Notes: a model not told the origin generated them from the letters alone. Shown: positions 46,329 to 58,826, numbered from the stretch's first letter. The stretch is DNA of 64,000 nucleotides from Dryomyza anilis (GCA_951804985.1 OX638133.1:65941867-66005866), one strand, 5' to 3'. Program-made: numbers and translations.

Positions 46329-47042
46329 TTTTTATACCCTACACTAAGAGTGAAAGGGTATATTCAGTTTGGTACGCCGTTTGTAACACCCAGAAGGAAG
46401 CATCTCCGGTATGGAAAAGTATATATATTCTTGATCAGCATGACCTCCTGAGTCGATTTAGCGATGTCCGTCTGTCCGTCTGTCTGTCCGTCTGTCTGTC
46501 TGTCTGTTGAAATCCCTACTACTTTTAAAATTGAAGAGCTAGATAAATGAAACTTATAACTTAGATTACTAATATACCTACGCTGTATGTGGCGAGATCG
46601 GTCCATTGTGACCTATGATCCGACCACTTATGTTCAAATACCTCATATAAAATGTACATAAAATGATCAATTCTTACGTATACGTGCTTAGGTAAACTTT
46701 TTTGGTCAAATATATATTGATGTCATGCTCAAATACATGATAATAATGTTTTCCGGCGAAAAGACTTGTGGTTCACAAAAAAAAAATCGAAATTCGGTAC
46801 ACCTACCCATTTGTAAATATGGGTATCAAATGAATGGAAATTCTTCAGCGATTGAATGTTTGTAGTTATTTTCAGGATTCGTATACCCTGGTGACCTATA
46901 TATCACTTTGAATGGTAACCACACATATGTGTAGGGTATTTATAGTCGGCTTAGACCGACTATAATTTTGATAATCCTAACTATCATAATTACACCTACT
47001 TTAAAATTTCCCATGTGATCTAACCTTCCCAACTGGTTTTTT
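46329..47042 (+). mobile_element. mini-me/DINE-1-like element, subfamily B, copy 2 (full length)
   Basis: Complete: ATACCCTACACTAAGAGTGA start, core, GTCY repeat, a long body and the CTTCCCAACTGG end. It serves as the uninterrupted reference (AAGTAGGTGTAATTATGAT on the minus strand) for the SINE insertion in copy 3. Confidence 0.95.
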
Positions 47043-47199
47043 ATTTAATGGGAATCAATATTTAACTAAAGGAAACTACATAAAATCAAACTAAAGATAT
47101 TAAAAGCAAAATGCTAAAAATAATCTCAGCATCGCTCAATGCACGTTGCGCGAGGTTCAGTACAGCACTTCAATTGACACGACGGCTTTCGGCAATGCT

Positions 47200-47600
47200 C
47201 GAGTCGTAGGTACTTCTGCAAATACTTTTGTGTTTAGTGCAAACACTTCAATTAATTATTATTTGAGGCAATTGACAAGTGTTTGTTCCAAACGCTAGCT
47301 AAAATGTAATATTTAAGGCAAATAAATGCAGTATTTACCAGAAGAAATGAATGTGTTTAGGAGAAATACTTAATGGAACACTCAAAAAGTGTTTTATGAA
47401 AACAATTAAAGTGTTTACAACAAATAAATTACTATATGTTACAAATACTGATAATTTTAAGTGTTTGCAAGAATTAGTTATTATTTCTGGCAAAATATAT
47501 TAAATTAAAAGTTTTTACTAGAAACAAAAAGTACTCGCTACAACCATTCGATTGTTTTCGGCAAATATTTCGTTAACAATCCTTTTTTGTGTGTGTGTAT
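47200..47600. repeat. AAGTGTTTGCAACAAATA word-repeat region
   Basis: The words GTGTTT and CAAATA(C) recur about ten times in both orientations (for example GCAAATACTTTTGTGTTT, AAGTGTTTACAACAAATA, AAGTGTTTGCAAGAATTA). It ends near CCTTTTTTGTGTGTGTG. It resembles the body of a word-repeat inverted element. Confidence 0.55.
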
Positions 47601-47822
47601 TAAATAACGGTACAATTTTCTTTTCCGTCTTGATGCGAATAAATTAAGGAAATTAACTACATCCATACAAAAGCAACTACATCAGTTTAGTAAAAACAAA
47701 TACATATCTTTTTGGAAGTAAATCAAATACATATGTATTTATTATAAGACATTTTTATTTATTTTTAATACAGTACTTTTTCGGTGTAAGGATTTATGAT
47801 AATTTTACAACCGCCTAATGGA

Positions 47823-49212
47823 ATTTTTGTACCACTGCCCATTTTGATCACGAACTTTCTAAAATTTTTAAATCAGAACTTTTAATATATGCATAAATTT
47901 CGTTACCGTCAACTGGGGTGACTTTGACCCGAAAAACTGTATATGTTGATTTTGTAATGCTTTTAATTCGCTATTTTGCAATGAACTTAATATTTCAGTA
48001 TTTTATAAAATATTGTAAGTATGTCCTCTTTAAGCATCCGCAATCAAAATTTCATTGTGTAATAACAGTAATTATAAAAAAATAAAAATAAAAATGTTTT
48101 AAAGTCACCTCGCGCGTGAGGTGACTTTGGCCCAAACATGTTTATCACCAATTTTATCTATGTTTTTATGGAACTATAAGATGACTATGATACTATATAA
48201 TCATAAATGTTTTACTGAAAATCCAGATCACTTGAAACCTATTTATTTCGAATAATAAGCATGGTAATAAGGATTAATATGAAAAAGATAAAACTCATTT
48301 TGTATTTTTCATTAGAACAAGTTTATTAAAAGGAATTAATCAAGTAAATTAGTCAACTGTTATGTAATATCAATTACAAAAAATAAATTCTGACTATTTT
48401 ACACTTCTTTTTTTTTAGTAAATGGCTTATATGAATCTATTTTTTTAATAGATCCAGTTTGTACCCGCCTTAGTCTTGCAATTAACTCAACTCCGTTGTT
48501 TTTCATTTATATTGTTATGTATATATCTGAAATTAAATAAAAAAAACTAAATAAAATTCAAACACGTTTATTTTAAAAATGGGAAAATATAGCATATATT
48601 TGGAAAAGAATGGGACAAATAAACCCACAATTTCACATGAGTTATTTTAACATTGGGTATACACGTTCGAATTATTTGATGTGGGTTTTAACCGGGTCAA
48701 AGTCACCTCCATGTATAGTTTGGGGCGACTTTAACTCGGGCCAAAGTCACCCCAAAAACATTAATTTTAAGAACGGTTAAATAAAATAAATAATAAAAAA
48801 TAGTAATGGACTAAAATGACAATATATATTTGTTTTATTAGAAAGAAAATATATTAATTTCGAACATAAATAATGTAACGTATTAATAGAATACGTATAT
48901 TTTACATACTAAATTGATTTTGTTCGTAAATAAAATTAATGATTTTTAGCTACATTTACAAAGGTATTAATATGTTGTAATATGAGTGTTAAAAGTTAAG
49001 GAAATAGCATAATGCAGATAGAAAATGCTTCAAAGAAAGTTATTGTAAAAGAAATGAAATCTGTAAGTCACTTGGATGCTGAGAAAATTTGATTGCAAAC
49101 ATTATTTTTTGTTTGGCCAAAGTCACCTCAGGAAGTCTAAAGTTACCCCAGTTGACGGTATATTATTCAAAATATTACACAAAATGCACTTGTGCATAAA
49201 ATTTTATCACTG
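47823..49212 (+). repeat. Dispersed repeat, copy interrupted by a 1.25-kb element
   Basis: The left part (47823-47903) and right part (49161-49212) are the two halves of the repeat at 45583-45745; everything between is a TA-flanked insertion. Confidence 0.72.
47906..49158. mobile_element. TA-flanked DNA element with CCGTCAACTGGGGTGACTTT ends
   Basis: Terminal inverted repeats: CCGTCAACTGGGGTGACTTT on the left; on the right, read inward, CCGTCAACTGGGGTAACTTT. TA on both sides (47904-47905, 49159-49160). The end word recurs inside: a palindrome at 48102-48137 (GTCACCTCGCGCGTGAGGTG) and three more copies at 48695-48762. There is no transposase frame, so it is non-autonomous. An uninterrupted paralogous site at 45583-45745 supports the insertion. 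TA duplication fits Tc1/mariner-type or similar elements; exact class undetermined. Confidence 0.88.
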
Positions 49213-50194
49213 TATACTGTATAAAGAGGATATGAATTTTTAACAAAATACAAAGTGTGCCCGTTTATATTTTTTCTAATATTATTTTTCGAACGTCAAA
49301 TATCGTGGCGAAATACAAATTTTCGTTCACAAAATCACAAATTCAAATTTTTTAATTCCTATACAAAAAAATAATAAATTGTGCATATAATTCCTAGATT
49401 TTCAGAGCACAGTAAATCGTTGGCAGTAGTAGCAGGTATGCCTCATAGAAGAAATAAGCACTGGTGTCAATACATTGACTATGATACAGAGCTTTAATGG
49501 TATCAAATTGACATGGATAACGTAAAGAAGATGGACATGATGGAAATTTACCATAATATATTGGATTGGCATTTAATGTAATGCAATGGACATGGTATGT
49601 TTTTTATTCGGAGATAAAATAGAAACAAAATGTTGAAAAATAAACATATTATGTAGTCATTTATTGTATAGAAGTTTGATACATTTATTTAGATTTTTAA
49701 TAAAAACAAATGAAAGAATATAAATTGTAATTTTTTGTGTGTAGGGGGCCACGTCGTTTGGAGGTGTTATTTTAAGAAGACAGACAAGGAAAGGCACACA
49801 CACACTCCTTTGGCAGCTGTCACATAAGCGCGCCACCGTTTGCATTCCACAAAGGTCCACTGAGACTTGTGCTTGTTTGTTTCTGTTCAGAGACGTGTGC
49901 TAAAAGGGGTTAAGTGAAGACATTACGCTCGATCCAATTATTCTCGCGGGAGTCAACCGCTATGGTGTTTTGCGGCCATTACGTTTCATCCGAAATAGAA
50001 AAATGTTTATCCAGTCCTATATACTACGTGGCCATTCATATTTAAATCTAAGGTTTCATAGATTCTCTAATTAGCGGCTCCTAGGGAATATGACAAGGAT
50101 AGAACAAATGTAGACTTGCTGGAATGTTTCAATGACTATGTTCTATTGAAACATCGATTATAAAGTGTTTGGGTATAAAAATGTGTACTTCACA
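49213..50194. other. Intergenic sequence with GC-richer block 49738-50000
   Basis: The block contains GGCACACACACACTCC, GGCAGCTGTCAC, AAGCGCGCCACC and a CTCGCGGGAGTC palindrome, and has no repeat partners in the window. It might be a conserved regulatory block or an old exon, but I see no splice or coding evidence. Confidence 0.35.
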
Positions 50195-50610
50195 AATTAG
50201 TAGGTAATTAAATACGTAAAAATTCAATCGTTAAGTTGGAGAATGTCGATTGCAAAATTCATAACTATATTCTGTTTGGTCGTGAAGCAAAGGTGCTAAA
50301 TTAAATAGTAAAAAAGTGTATAAGAAAACTAAAACAAAATAAATTAAACTTTAACATTAAATAAAAAAAATTAAAAGAGGACACACATCGAAGACTGACA
50401 CAAATCAAGACAATACATTGAAAAAGGGCACTTGAGAAGCCTTTTGGGACAGAGACATTTGAAGCATCATTCTCAAGGTAAGCATTAAATTTTGCATTAT
50501 TTTCATTTTTATTTATTATTAAATAAAATTTCGTGTATTTTAAATATTAAATTTTAGAAATAACATATTCATACGTTCTTTTAGTTGTACTATTGGTTTT
50601 ATACACCCAA
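50195..50610 (+). repeat. Dispersed repeat with conserved exon/donor-like block, copy 2
   Basis: Homologous to 32460-32930 (minus). It contains AGAAAACTAAAAC, then a less AT-rich segment 50380-50479 ending GAAGCATCATTCTCAAG|GTAAGC, and finally TTGTACTATTGGTTTTA. The potential donor at 50480 is kept in both copies. Confidence 0.7.
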
Positions 50611-50720
50611 AAAAATATCTTGTTTGGTGCAAATAATAATGCATACAAATACTTTTTTTTTGCTGGAAACAATCTTGATTACACAAAAGTGTTTCCCATA
50701 AATAGAGGGTTTTCCAACAG
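50611..50720 (+). repeat. Repeat block starting ACACCCAAAAAAAT
   Basis: Contains TGCAAATAATAATGC words and ACAAAAGTGTTTCCCATAAA, shared with 45995-46035 and in style with 47200-47600. Confidence 0.5.
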
Positions 50721-50802
50721 GAACGCTACAAAAGTAGAGCGACAGGGACAGCAAACGACGCCATATTTCTTGCCGCTCTTTTGACATTTCTCTTCAGTAA
50801 GG

Positions 50803-50909
50803 TTTGCCATTTCATGATGGAAAGATATACGAATTCAAATTTCGGTAGTAAATTTTAATAATATCGACTCATTGTTGGCTCGTATATCTTTCCATCATGA
50901 AATGGCAAA
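50803..50909. repeat. Perfect 30-bp inverted repeat (hairpin, 47-nt loop)
   Basis: 50803-50832 (TTTGCCATTTCATGATGG onward) is exactly complementary to 50880-50909 with no mismatch. Outside the arms the pairing stops at once. It could be a tiny foldback, a small-RNA precursor or a recent inverted duplication. Confidence 0.85.
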
Positions 50910-51147
50910 TGATATATATGGCGGGTTAAAAGTCCAACCCAAACTCCAATTTAGGAGGACCAATATCCGTGTATTGATTGTACCCGACCAGACTGGAAGT
51001 AGTTTTTTACGGAATGCATGCACTACACAATTTTAAATTTATTTCTCGATTATTTGTTAGCTATCAATAAAGCAATAAGTTATCGGAAATCGGTATCCAT
51101 TAAATTGTGCTATAAATGAATAATTTTGCAAATTTTATATATAACAT

Positions 51148-51870
51148 ACGCTCAAAATAATTTCTAGGACATTTTACGGAACATTTTTGGTAATTTTTTA
51201 TTTCGTAAAATTCACGAATAATTCATAGAATATACAAAATATTTGTATTTTTTTATTTACATTTTTTTTTGTACGAATGAATAACATATTTTGCAAATAT
51301 TATATCGTAAAACTATTAGTTTTACATTTTACGAATAAATTAGTTAACTTTCGTAAATTTTGAGCAATTTTTACGAAACATTCGTGTTTTTACGAACAAT
51401 TAGTAACTACTAATAACTTTTGCGTCAAATAGCATCTCCAAGAATTTTATTTTAATTTATATCGCGATAGCAAGCAGATAATTATAAAATTCAAACAGTT
51501 TTAATATATGTTACTTGTGTCAAAAGTGTGAAATCAGTGAAAAATATTTCATATTTTACGAAAATGTTCGTTAAAAAGAGCTGTGAATTTAAGAATAAAA
51601 TTAATCAACGTTCGTAAAATGTTGATTCGTATATATACTTTATACTAAGCTTTCGTGTAGTTTACGAAAAATTCGTATATTGTTAATTTATATACATTTT
51701 ATTATTTCAATGTTGGTTAATTGATAGTATTCATTGTTGATTCTCTTCTCCGTTTTTACGAAATATTCGTATTTTACGAACTATTCGTAAATAAGATTCT
51801 ATTTAGCATTTTTCTTAAAACAAATTCGTTTATTTTACGGAAGATTCGTAAAATACCTTCCGACCGTATT
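51148..51870. mobile_element. TTTACGAA word-repeat element, one end recognisable
   Basis: Left edge CGCTCAAAATAATTTC then TAGGACATTTTACGGAA matches the inverted right edge of 60250-62377. Inside, TTTACGAA and TTCGTAAA words recur at least 20 times. The right end is not defined. Confidence 0.65.
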
Positions 51871-53435
51871 TCCATTCATATTGAATCTTGGTTACGTATG
51901 GAGTGAAGGATCCAAATGATCATGGACTGAGAGGTATTTTGTCAAATATTGTTGTATAGTTTTCCTTGTAGTATTCCTTTTATTGATTTTATACCACAAA
52001 AAATCAATTTTATCACTTAATGGTATTCAAAATTTTTACGGAATGCTTGCTCAAGATGCTGACTGAGTGCAAAAAGAGTTTTATTGAAGTTATTAATGTT
52101 TGAAAATAATTTCGTTTTATAGACAATTTTAAAAACAATGATATTTTAAATGTAAGTCTAACAATACACGAAAACTTTTTCAACGTTTTTTATTTATATT
52201 GAAGGTTTTCGAAACACATAAACATTTTTGCCAATTCAAATCAAATGACCAAATGCCATAGCATAAATTTCATTAGTCTACATTCATATTTAATATATTA
52301 TTTTTTTTTTAAAGAACGAAAAGAAAAACAATAAAACTTTGAAAAGAAATAAAAAACAAACAAACAAAAAAATATGTAGGTACTACGTTATATTGTTAAT
52401 TTTTGTATGTAAATTAATTTATTTTAAATATTTTTACTTCTGTTGCACGGATACAAATCGTTTTAATGAATTAAATCTGAGGGGTGGCCGACGCGCGCTG
52501 TTTTATTATTGCAATGACACCAGAGATGGCACTATGGCGTTGGCACTGATACTCCTGTCTACCCTCTTGTGAATCGTTTTCTCAATTACAGCACCCGTAT
52601 TTTACATATAAATATGTTGACGTAATAAAAAAAAAATCCCAGCGTGAAACTTTATGCTTGCTGTTATTGTTGCTTTTTTTCTTCCCCACTGCTATCGAGG
52701 CTATTTATACACAGCGGTAGTCCAGAGTCTAATTTAACCTAGCCCCTGTTATAATTTGTCAGAGACAGATGCGAAGGATGGTGAGTTAAGATTCTTTTTT
52801 TCTGAAAAAATACGTTTTTTTTTTGCAATAAATGTTAATATAGCAGTCAACTTTAATTCTTGTTTTCTACAATCCATATACCTAGCAATGTGACTTAGTG
52901 GCATAAAATCGTAAACATATTTCTAAAAAATCATCAAAATGTAACAGAATACTCTATATGTCCAAAAGTATATAAATACATGTTATATATTATATTTATT
53001 TTACCTGCCTTAAGACAATTTCTTAAACTTTCAAATAATAGTAAACAATAAGAGTATTATAAATAAAACATTAAAATAATAAATTATCTTTTAAAACAAT
53101 AAAAATGGTCAATAGAATGCATACTGTTAGTACCTACAATAATAATCAAACTGATAATAAAATATTTTGTTAGTATGTATCATTTACAATTTGATAAGGC
53201 GTCCTTATCAATATAAAAAGTAAGTATTATTAATACCTATTACTAACTTTAATTCTTTATATTTTTATTTTATTAGAAAAATCAATTATCATTACATATT
53301 ACCTTTTTATAATAACACAGCTCTACACTCATTTCGGAGTAGTGAAATTTTAAGAAATTATTGGATACATTTGCTTCTCTGATTTAAAACATCAACAGGA
53401 ATTAAGTTTTTAGATATTTCTCATAGTTTAGCTCC
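51871..53435. other. Intergenic sequence, no gene
   Basis: Largely AT-rich. Short GC-richer stretches at 52470-52575 and 52675-52790 (the latter with CTATTTATACACAGCGG and a donor-like GGATG|GTGAGT) were inspected; neither gives a recognisable protein. Confidence 0.35.
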
Positions 53436-54247
53436 TTTTTATACCCTACACCTATGAGCTACAGGGTATATTAACTTTTTGCATATATTGTAACGCCCCT
53501 TAGGAGGAAAAGTATATATATTCTTGATCAGCAACACTACCCGAATCCGTTTAGCCATGTCCGTCTGTCTGTTCGTCTTGCTGTCTTGCCGTCTTGCTGT
53601 CCGAATACAGAATAACTTGAGAAATACTGATCAGAATACGATGAAATTTTGTCTCAATATATTTTAGCCAAAAGTAGGAACTGAGTTTGAAAATGAGCCA
53701 AATCGGTCAACGGACACGCCCACCTCCCATACAAGTCACTTTTATATAACTCTTTCGGAACTAATAAATCGAAAAGTATTCAAGGTATAGTTATAAAGTT
53801 TAAAACGTATTGTTAGAATTCACCTTAAAATATGTGGTCCAAAAATGGGCGTAATCCACCCACTTTTTTTTTATTATTTCCCGGGTTTTCATAGTGGGAA
53901 TTTGATCCGTAAATTATTAAAATCAAATCTATGAAATATTAGCCCTTTAAATTTTTAAATATGGGCGTGGTCCGCCCAATTACATTTTTCAAATTTTTTT
54001 TTTAGTTGTTTATACTTTTATATAATTTTTTTAATTTATGGGTATATAAGATGTAAATTTCTGATATATGCATAATATTCTGAATGTGGGGAGGTTCAGC
54101 ATAATTATTATTAAAAATTTTAAAATTAAGGTATACAATTAAATATCCCACATTAATATCCCCTCCAAAGGTGTAGGGTATTCCATAATCGGGCCCGACC
54201 GACTATAAAAATCCGCCCCATGTGACCGAACTTTCCCAACTCGTTTT
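53436..54247 (+). mobile_element. mini-me/DINE-1-like element, subfamily A, copy 7
   Basis: Hairpin start with one base change (ATGAGCTACAGGGTAT). A small deletion joins CTTAGGAGG to AAAAGTATATA, removing the CGTGTCCGGTATGG part. The end is shortened (CGAACTTTCCCAACTCG, lacking one ACCCATGTGACC unit). Confidence 0.94.
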
Positions 54248-54474
54248 ATTTTTTTTAATACAAATACAAAAAAAATTGTGAAACAACTGAATGATTTTGC
54301 GATATGTTTTTGATATTCGGTTAGATTGCAAATATTTCGTTTTTGTGTTTACTGCAAAATCGCACTATTTCTATGAATTTTTGTCCTCTTATTAGGGACA
54401 TAGCTTCTAGATGTATCTGATACTATTTAATAATTACATGTATTCAACAACAAGTTGAATTCAAAGATTTTTGT

Positions 54475-54477
<3 letters not shown>
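54248..54477. other. AT-rich intergenic sequence
   Basis: Nothing recognised between the mini-me and the TA tract. Confidence 0.4.
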
Positions 54478-54805
<328 letters not shown>

Positions 54806-55154
54806 TTTTTAATTTATATTTTAGTAGCAAAACTCTTATTTCTACTATTAAAATTGGTCAATATGATGCATACCATTACTATAATACTATTAATAAAATA
54901 ATGTGTTTGTACCAGAGCTGTAAAAGTTGGATTACGATTACTTTTGATAAAGAATCGTAATCATAAATTTTGAGTAGGATACTTTGGTAGTCGTAATCCA
55001 AAATTTTGATTACGATTAGAAATAATCAAAAAGTACATTTTCTAGTACATTTTTGATTATTGTCAAAACTACTATAAAAGAATCAAAAACTAGTAATCGG
55101 ACTACTTTTCAAATAGTCTGAAAATAATCTAAAATTTTGTGAAAATAATCAAAG

Positions 55155-55758
55155 CCAGTTGGTAAGGTTAGATCACATGGAAAATTTTAAAGTAGGTGTA
55201 ATTATCGGCCTCGGCCTAAGTCCTTATAGGACTGTAGTGCCAAACTATTATTATTATTATTGTAATTATGATAGTTAGGATTATCAAAATTATAGTCGGT
55301 CTAAGCCGACTATAAATACCCTACACATATGTGTGGTTACCATTCGAAGTGGTATATAGGTCACCAGGGTATACGAATCCTGAAAATAACTACAATCATT
55401 CAATCGCTGAAGAATTTCCATTCATTTGATACCCATATTTACAAATGGGTAGGTGTACCGAATATCTATTTTTTTTTTTGTGAACCACAAGTCTTTTCGC
55501 CGGAAAACATTATTATCATGTATTTGAGCATGATGTCAATATATATTTGACCAAAAAAGTTTACCTAAGCACGTATACATAAAAATTGATCTTTATATGT
55601 ACATTTTATATGAGGTATTTGAACATAAGTGGTTGGATCACAGGTCACAATGGACCGATCTCGCCAATTTTTTCGCACATACAGCGTAGGTATATTAGTA
55701 ATCTAAGTTATAAGTTTCATTTATCTAGCTCTTCAAAGATAAAGTTGTAGGGATTTCA

Positions 55759-55793
<35 letters not shown>

Positions 55794-55977
55794 GACAGAC
55801 AGACGGACAGACAGACGGACAGACAGACGGACAGACGGACATCGCTAAATCGACTCAGGAGGTCATGCTGATCAAGAATATATATACTTTTCCATACCGG
55901 AGATGCTTCCTTCTGGGTGTTACAAATGGCGTACCAAACTGAATATACCCTTTCACTCTTAGTGTAGGGTATAAAAA
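55155..55977 (-). mobile_element. mini-me/DINE-1-like element, subfamily B, copy 3, nested in hAT MITE
   Basis: Full-length in reverse: CCAGTTGGTAAGG end, GGTCTAAGCCGACTATAA palindrome, a long GACA/GGAC repeat (55760-55840), core, and AGTGTAGGGTATAAAA hairpin end. It splits the hAT MITE between GAAAATAATCAAA and GAGTATTCGATTACTAG, which are contiguous in copy 1 of that MITE (22760-22800). Confidence 0.95.
55206..55260 (+). mobile_element. 5'-truncated SINE tail nested in mini-me B
   Basis: A 55-bp insert, CGGCCTCGGCCTAAG..GGACTGTAGTGCCAAACT followed by ATT repeats, flanked by perfect 9-bp TGTAATTAT duplications (55197-55205 and 55261-55269). The intact mini-me at 46329-47042 has a single TGTAATTAT at this point. 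The insert matches the 3' end of the SINE at 966-1250. Confidence 0.92.
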
Positions 55978-56311
55978 GAGTATTCGATTACTAGTTTTTT
56001 ATTCTTTAAAGGAGGCGTGTAAATAATCAAAAAATGTACTAAAATCAATTTACTTTTTGATTATTTCTAATCGTAATCAAAATTTTTGATTACGACTATC
56101 AAAGAAAAAGTAGTCATTGCTTTTACAGCTCTGGTTTGTACCATTAATTTTATAATTCACTCTGTTAAATATAATAGTAAGATTATTTGTATTAATTGAT
56201 CCGTATTTCTATTTTTATGGTATGATCGAATTAAATTTATTTTTTCATATTTTCTAATTATAAAATAACGCCTTAATGCATAATATACAAAATGCATAAC
56301 ATGCTTTAATG

Positions 56312-58826
56312 TAGGGATGCCCAACTCAGCCCGTACGGGCACTACGTCAGCACGGATGGTGCTTGATGAGAGGAAGATCGGTGAAGCGGAAATGGTGAGA
56401 GGATTTTTAGAGTTAGAGCGAGTGCAGCGAATATAAGTCAGTGTAGATATTATGTTTTATGTTTTTATAATTTACTGAATTTTTTGTATTTCGAGATAGT
56501 CTTTGTTTGAGATTATGTAATTTTACATATTTTAATGGGATTTTATGGAATTTCTTTCAAAATATCATTAATATCAGTTTTTCAATGAATTTTCATTTGT
56601 TTTGTAGTTATAGTAGAAAATATAAAAAATGTAATATTTGTAGAGATTTTATCAATCCTTCAAATAAAAATGCAATAATGTAGGATATTGTCAACAGGCC
56701 CGTCTTAATTTTCTTGAAATTGTAGCTACACCATGGCATTGTCATAGGCAGAGACATAATTATTATAAGTTTTATTTGAAAAAGTCAGATAAAAATAATT
56801 ATTTTTAACTTTTTTATATACAAATCTTTAATAATAGTTATTTTTGAGTAATTTAATAAATATTTATAAAAGTCAGAAATAACTATTATTTTTGAGAAAT
56901 ATTTACAAAAGTCAAAAATAACTATTATTTTTAAGAAATATTTATAAACGTCTAAAAAAAAAATTATTTTTGAGTAATATTTATAAATGTAAAAAAAAAA
57001 AATATTTTTGAGTAATATTTATAAAAGTCAAAAATAATTATTAATTTGAAAAATTTTTATTAAAGTCAAAAATAACTTTTACTTTTGAGAAATATTTATA
57101 AAAGACATTAAATGACCCTTACCAAAAAAAAAATTTTTTTTTTGGTCAAAATCTTAAATTTAATTATTAAATTTAATAAAACATTTTGACACCCCGAGGT
57201 GATGAAATATGTGTCAAATGTAGCTACAACATGGCATTGTCAGAGGAAGAGGTGAATGAAGACCTTATATAGACATTTAGACCTATCACTGAACTTATCT
57301 TCAATTGGTGAATTTTAAACGGACTCAAATTCTTCAATTGAAGACCAGTTCAGTGATAAGTATAAAGGTCTGCATGACGTTGAAAATCAGTTCAGTGATA
57401 TGTCTAAAGGGTAAAGTTTCCGGTTGGTTTCATATAAAGGGATAGAACTAGAACCGATTCATAATATTTTCCCATAGGTTTACACTGCAGATTTCACAAT
57501 CTGAATAATAGTTTATGAGTTGAATAAATTCAAATTTTTTTGATAGATAAATTGTACCGAAAATGTCTCCGTAGTAGGGACGTACTTTTGATAAGCAAAT
57601 GTACTGAAAACATTACAATTGTATCGAACTTATCATCACTGATATAAGTGCGTGTGACCTGCGAAAGCTATCAGTCGATCGTGCGACTTCATGCGAGATG
57701 GTCCACGCTGCTTTGTTCTCCAGTCACCCCAGTATAAATTGTTAAATGTATCACATTTAATACAAAATATTTAATGTAAATCGGAATTTTGATTAAACGT
57801 TTTTTTTATATGAAACTTATTTTGAGGCATTTAAATTTATTTTATATAGAATAATAGTAAATTTTGAGATCTTTTCACGATTACAACAAATCTTTTAAAA
57901 ATATATCAAGTACTGTTCAAAAAATAATGTTTATGTTGTTTTTTTATAATACACTCATTCTTTAAGAGTGCTTTAATTAAAAATAACTAAATAAAGTAAA
58001 TTTAAGAATTGGTCGACAATTTCTAGTTTCTATTGGGGTTCAATGCGTAGAGTTGAAGTCGACTGCGCACAGTAGAACATAGCATTTAGTTAATAATTTA
58101 AATATTTATATTTTCATTTAATATTGTATACTTTGTATGTAAACGATTAATGTATATTATAAAAAAGCTTATTAATTAAAAAACAAATATTAATAACTCA
58201 CTTGACTCTGTTGCAATAACATTTTTTGTAAACTTGTCCAGTTTTATAAACAGAATAAAAACATATAAGATTGGTTTTAACAAAAATAACATGTTTTTCA
58301 GAAAATACAGTATTTTTGGATAATTCTATGTAAATTTCTTTACGAAACAACGAATTATATTTATGTCAAGTTTTGTTTTCCTGTGTTACACCGTACTCTC
58401 ATCGCACTCTCTTCTTTCAGTGTTGCATCATTTCTTAAGTAAAATAGGGCAGAAATGTGAAATAAATATTTTATAATTTAGTTAAGTTTTTTATATCCCA
58501 AAACCTTTTACAGAATAATAACAAAAAATATTTTTTTTTGCAAGCGAAAATTATATAAATGTTATGAAAAAAAATGTACAATAATTTAAAATGATAAAAT
58601 TTGTATATTTTAGTAATTCAAAATAAATAGGTCCGTTAAAACCAATCTAAAATAATCAAACTCTTAAATAGACATTTAAATTTCCCGGAATGTCTAAAAA
58701 TGCAACACTAAAAGCCCCGCTCATTTCTTCGTTGCAATCCCCGCTCACTTCTGCCCGTAGATACCCCTCGCCAAGCACTCGATTGCCCGTGCAGTCAGCC
58801 TTGGGCAGGCGAGTTGGGCTTCCCTA
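56312..58826. mobile_element. 2.5-kb hAT-like element with 8-bp target duplication
   Basis: Left end TAGGGATGCCCAACTC; right end, read inward, TAGGGAAGCCCAACTC. Both are flanked by CTTTAATG (56304-56311 and 58827-58834). The 8-bp duplication and short inverted ends fit hAT. No transposase frame survives, so it is non-autonomous or decayed. Inside are an AAAGTCAAAAATAAC tandem array (56760-57110), a direct repeat of TGTAGCTACAMCATGGCATT about 495 bp apart (56720, 57217), an inverted pair around AGTTCAGTGATA (57280-57370) and a GC-rich right end (58715-58815). Confidence 0.9.
56760..57115. repeat. ~60-70-bp tandem array, AAAGTCAAAAATAACTATTA
   Basis: Five to six imperfect units of AAAGTCAAAAATAA / TATTTTTGAGAAATATTT inside the hAT-like element; a related stretch is at 40855-40985. 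Confidence 0.7.

Larger units (their letters stand above)
54913..56133. mobile_element. hAT-like MITE, copy 2, with 8-bp target duplication, host of nested insertions
   Basis: Starts CAGAGCTGTAAAAG and ends CTTTTACAGCTCTG, flanked by perfect 8-bp GTTTGTAC repeats (54905-54912 and 56134-56141). An 8-bp duplication and a CAGAG end fit the hAT superfamily. Its arms match the long palindrome at 21871-22994. Without the mini-me inserted at 55155-55977 the element would be about 400 bp. No transposase. Confidence 0.93.
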
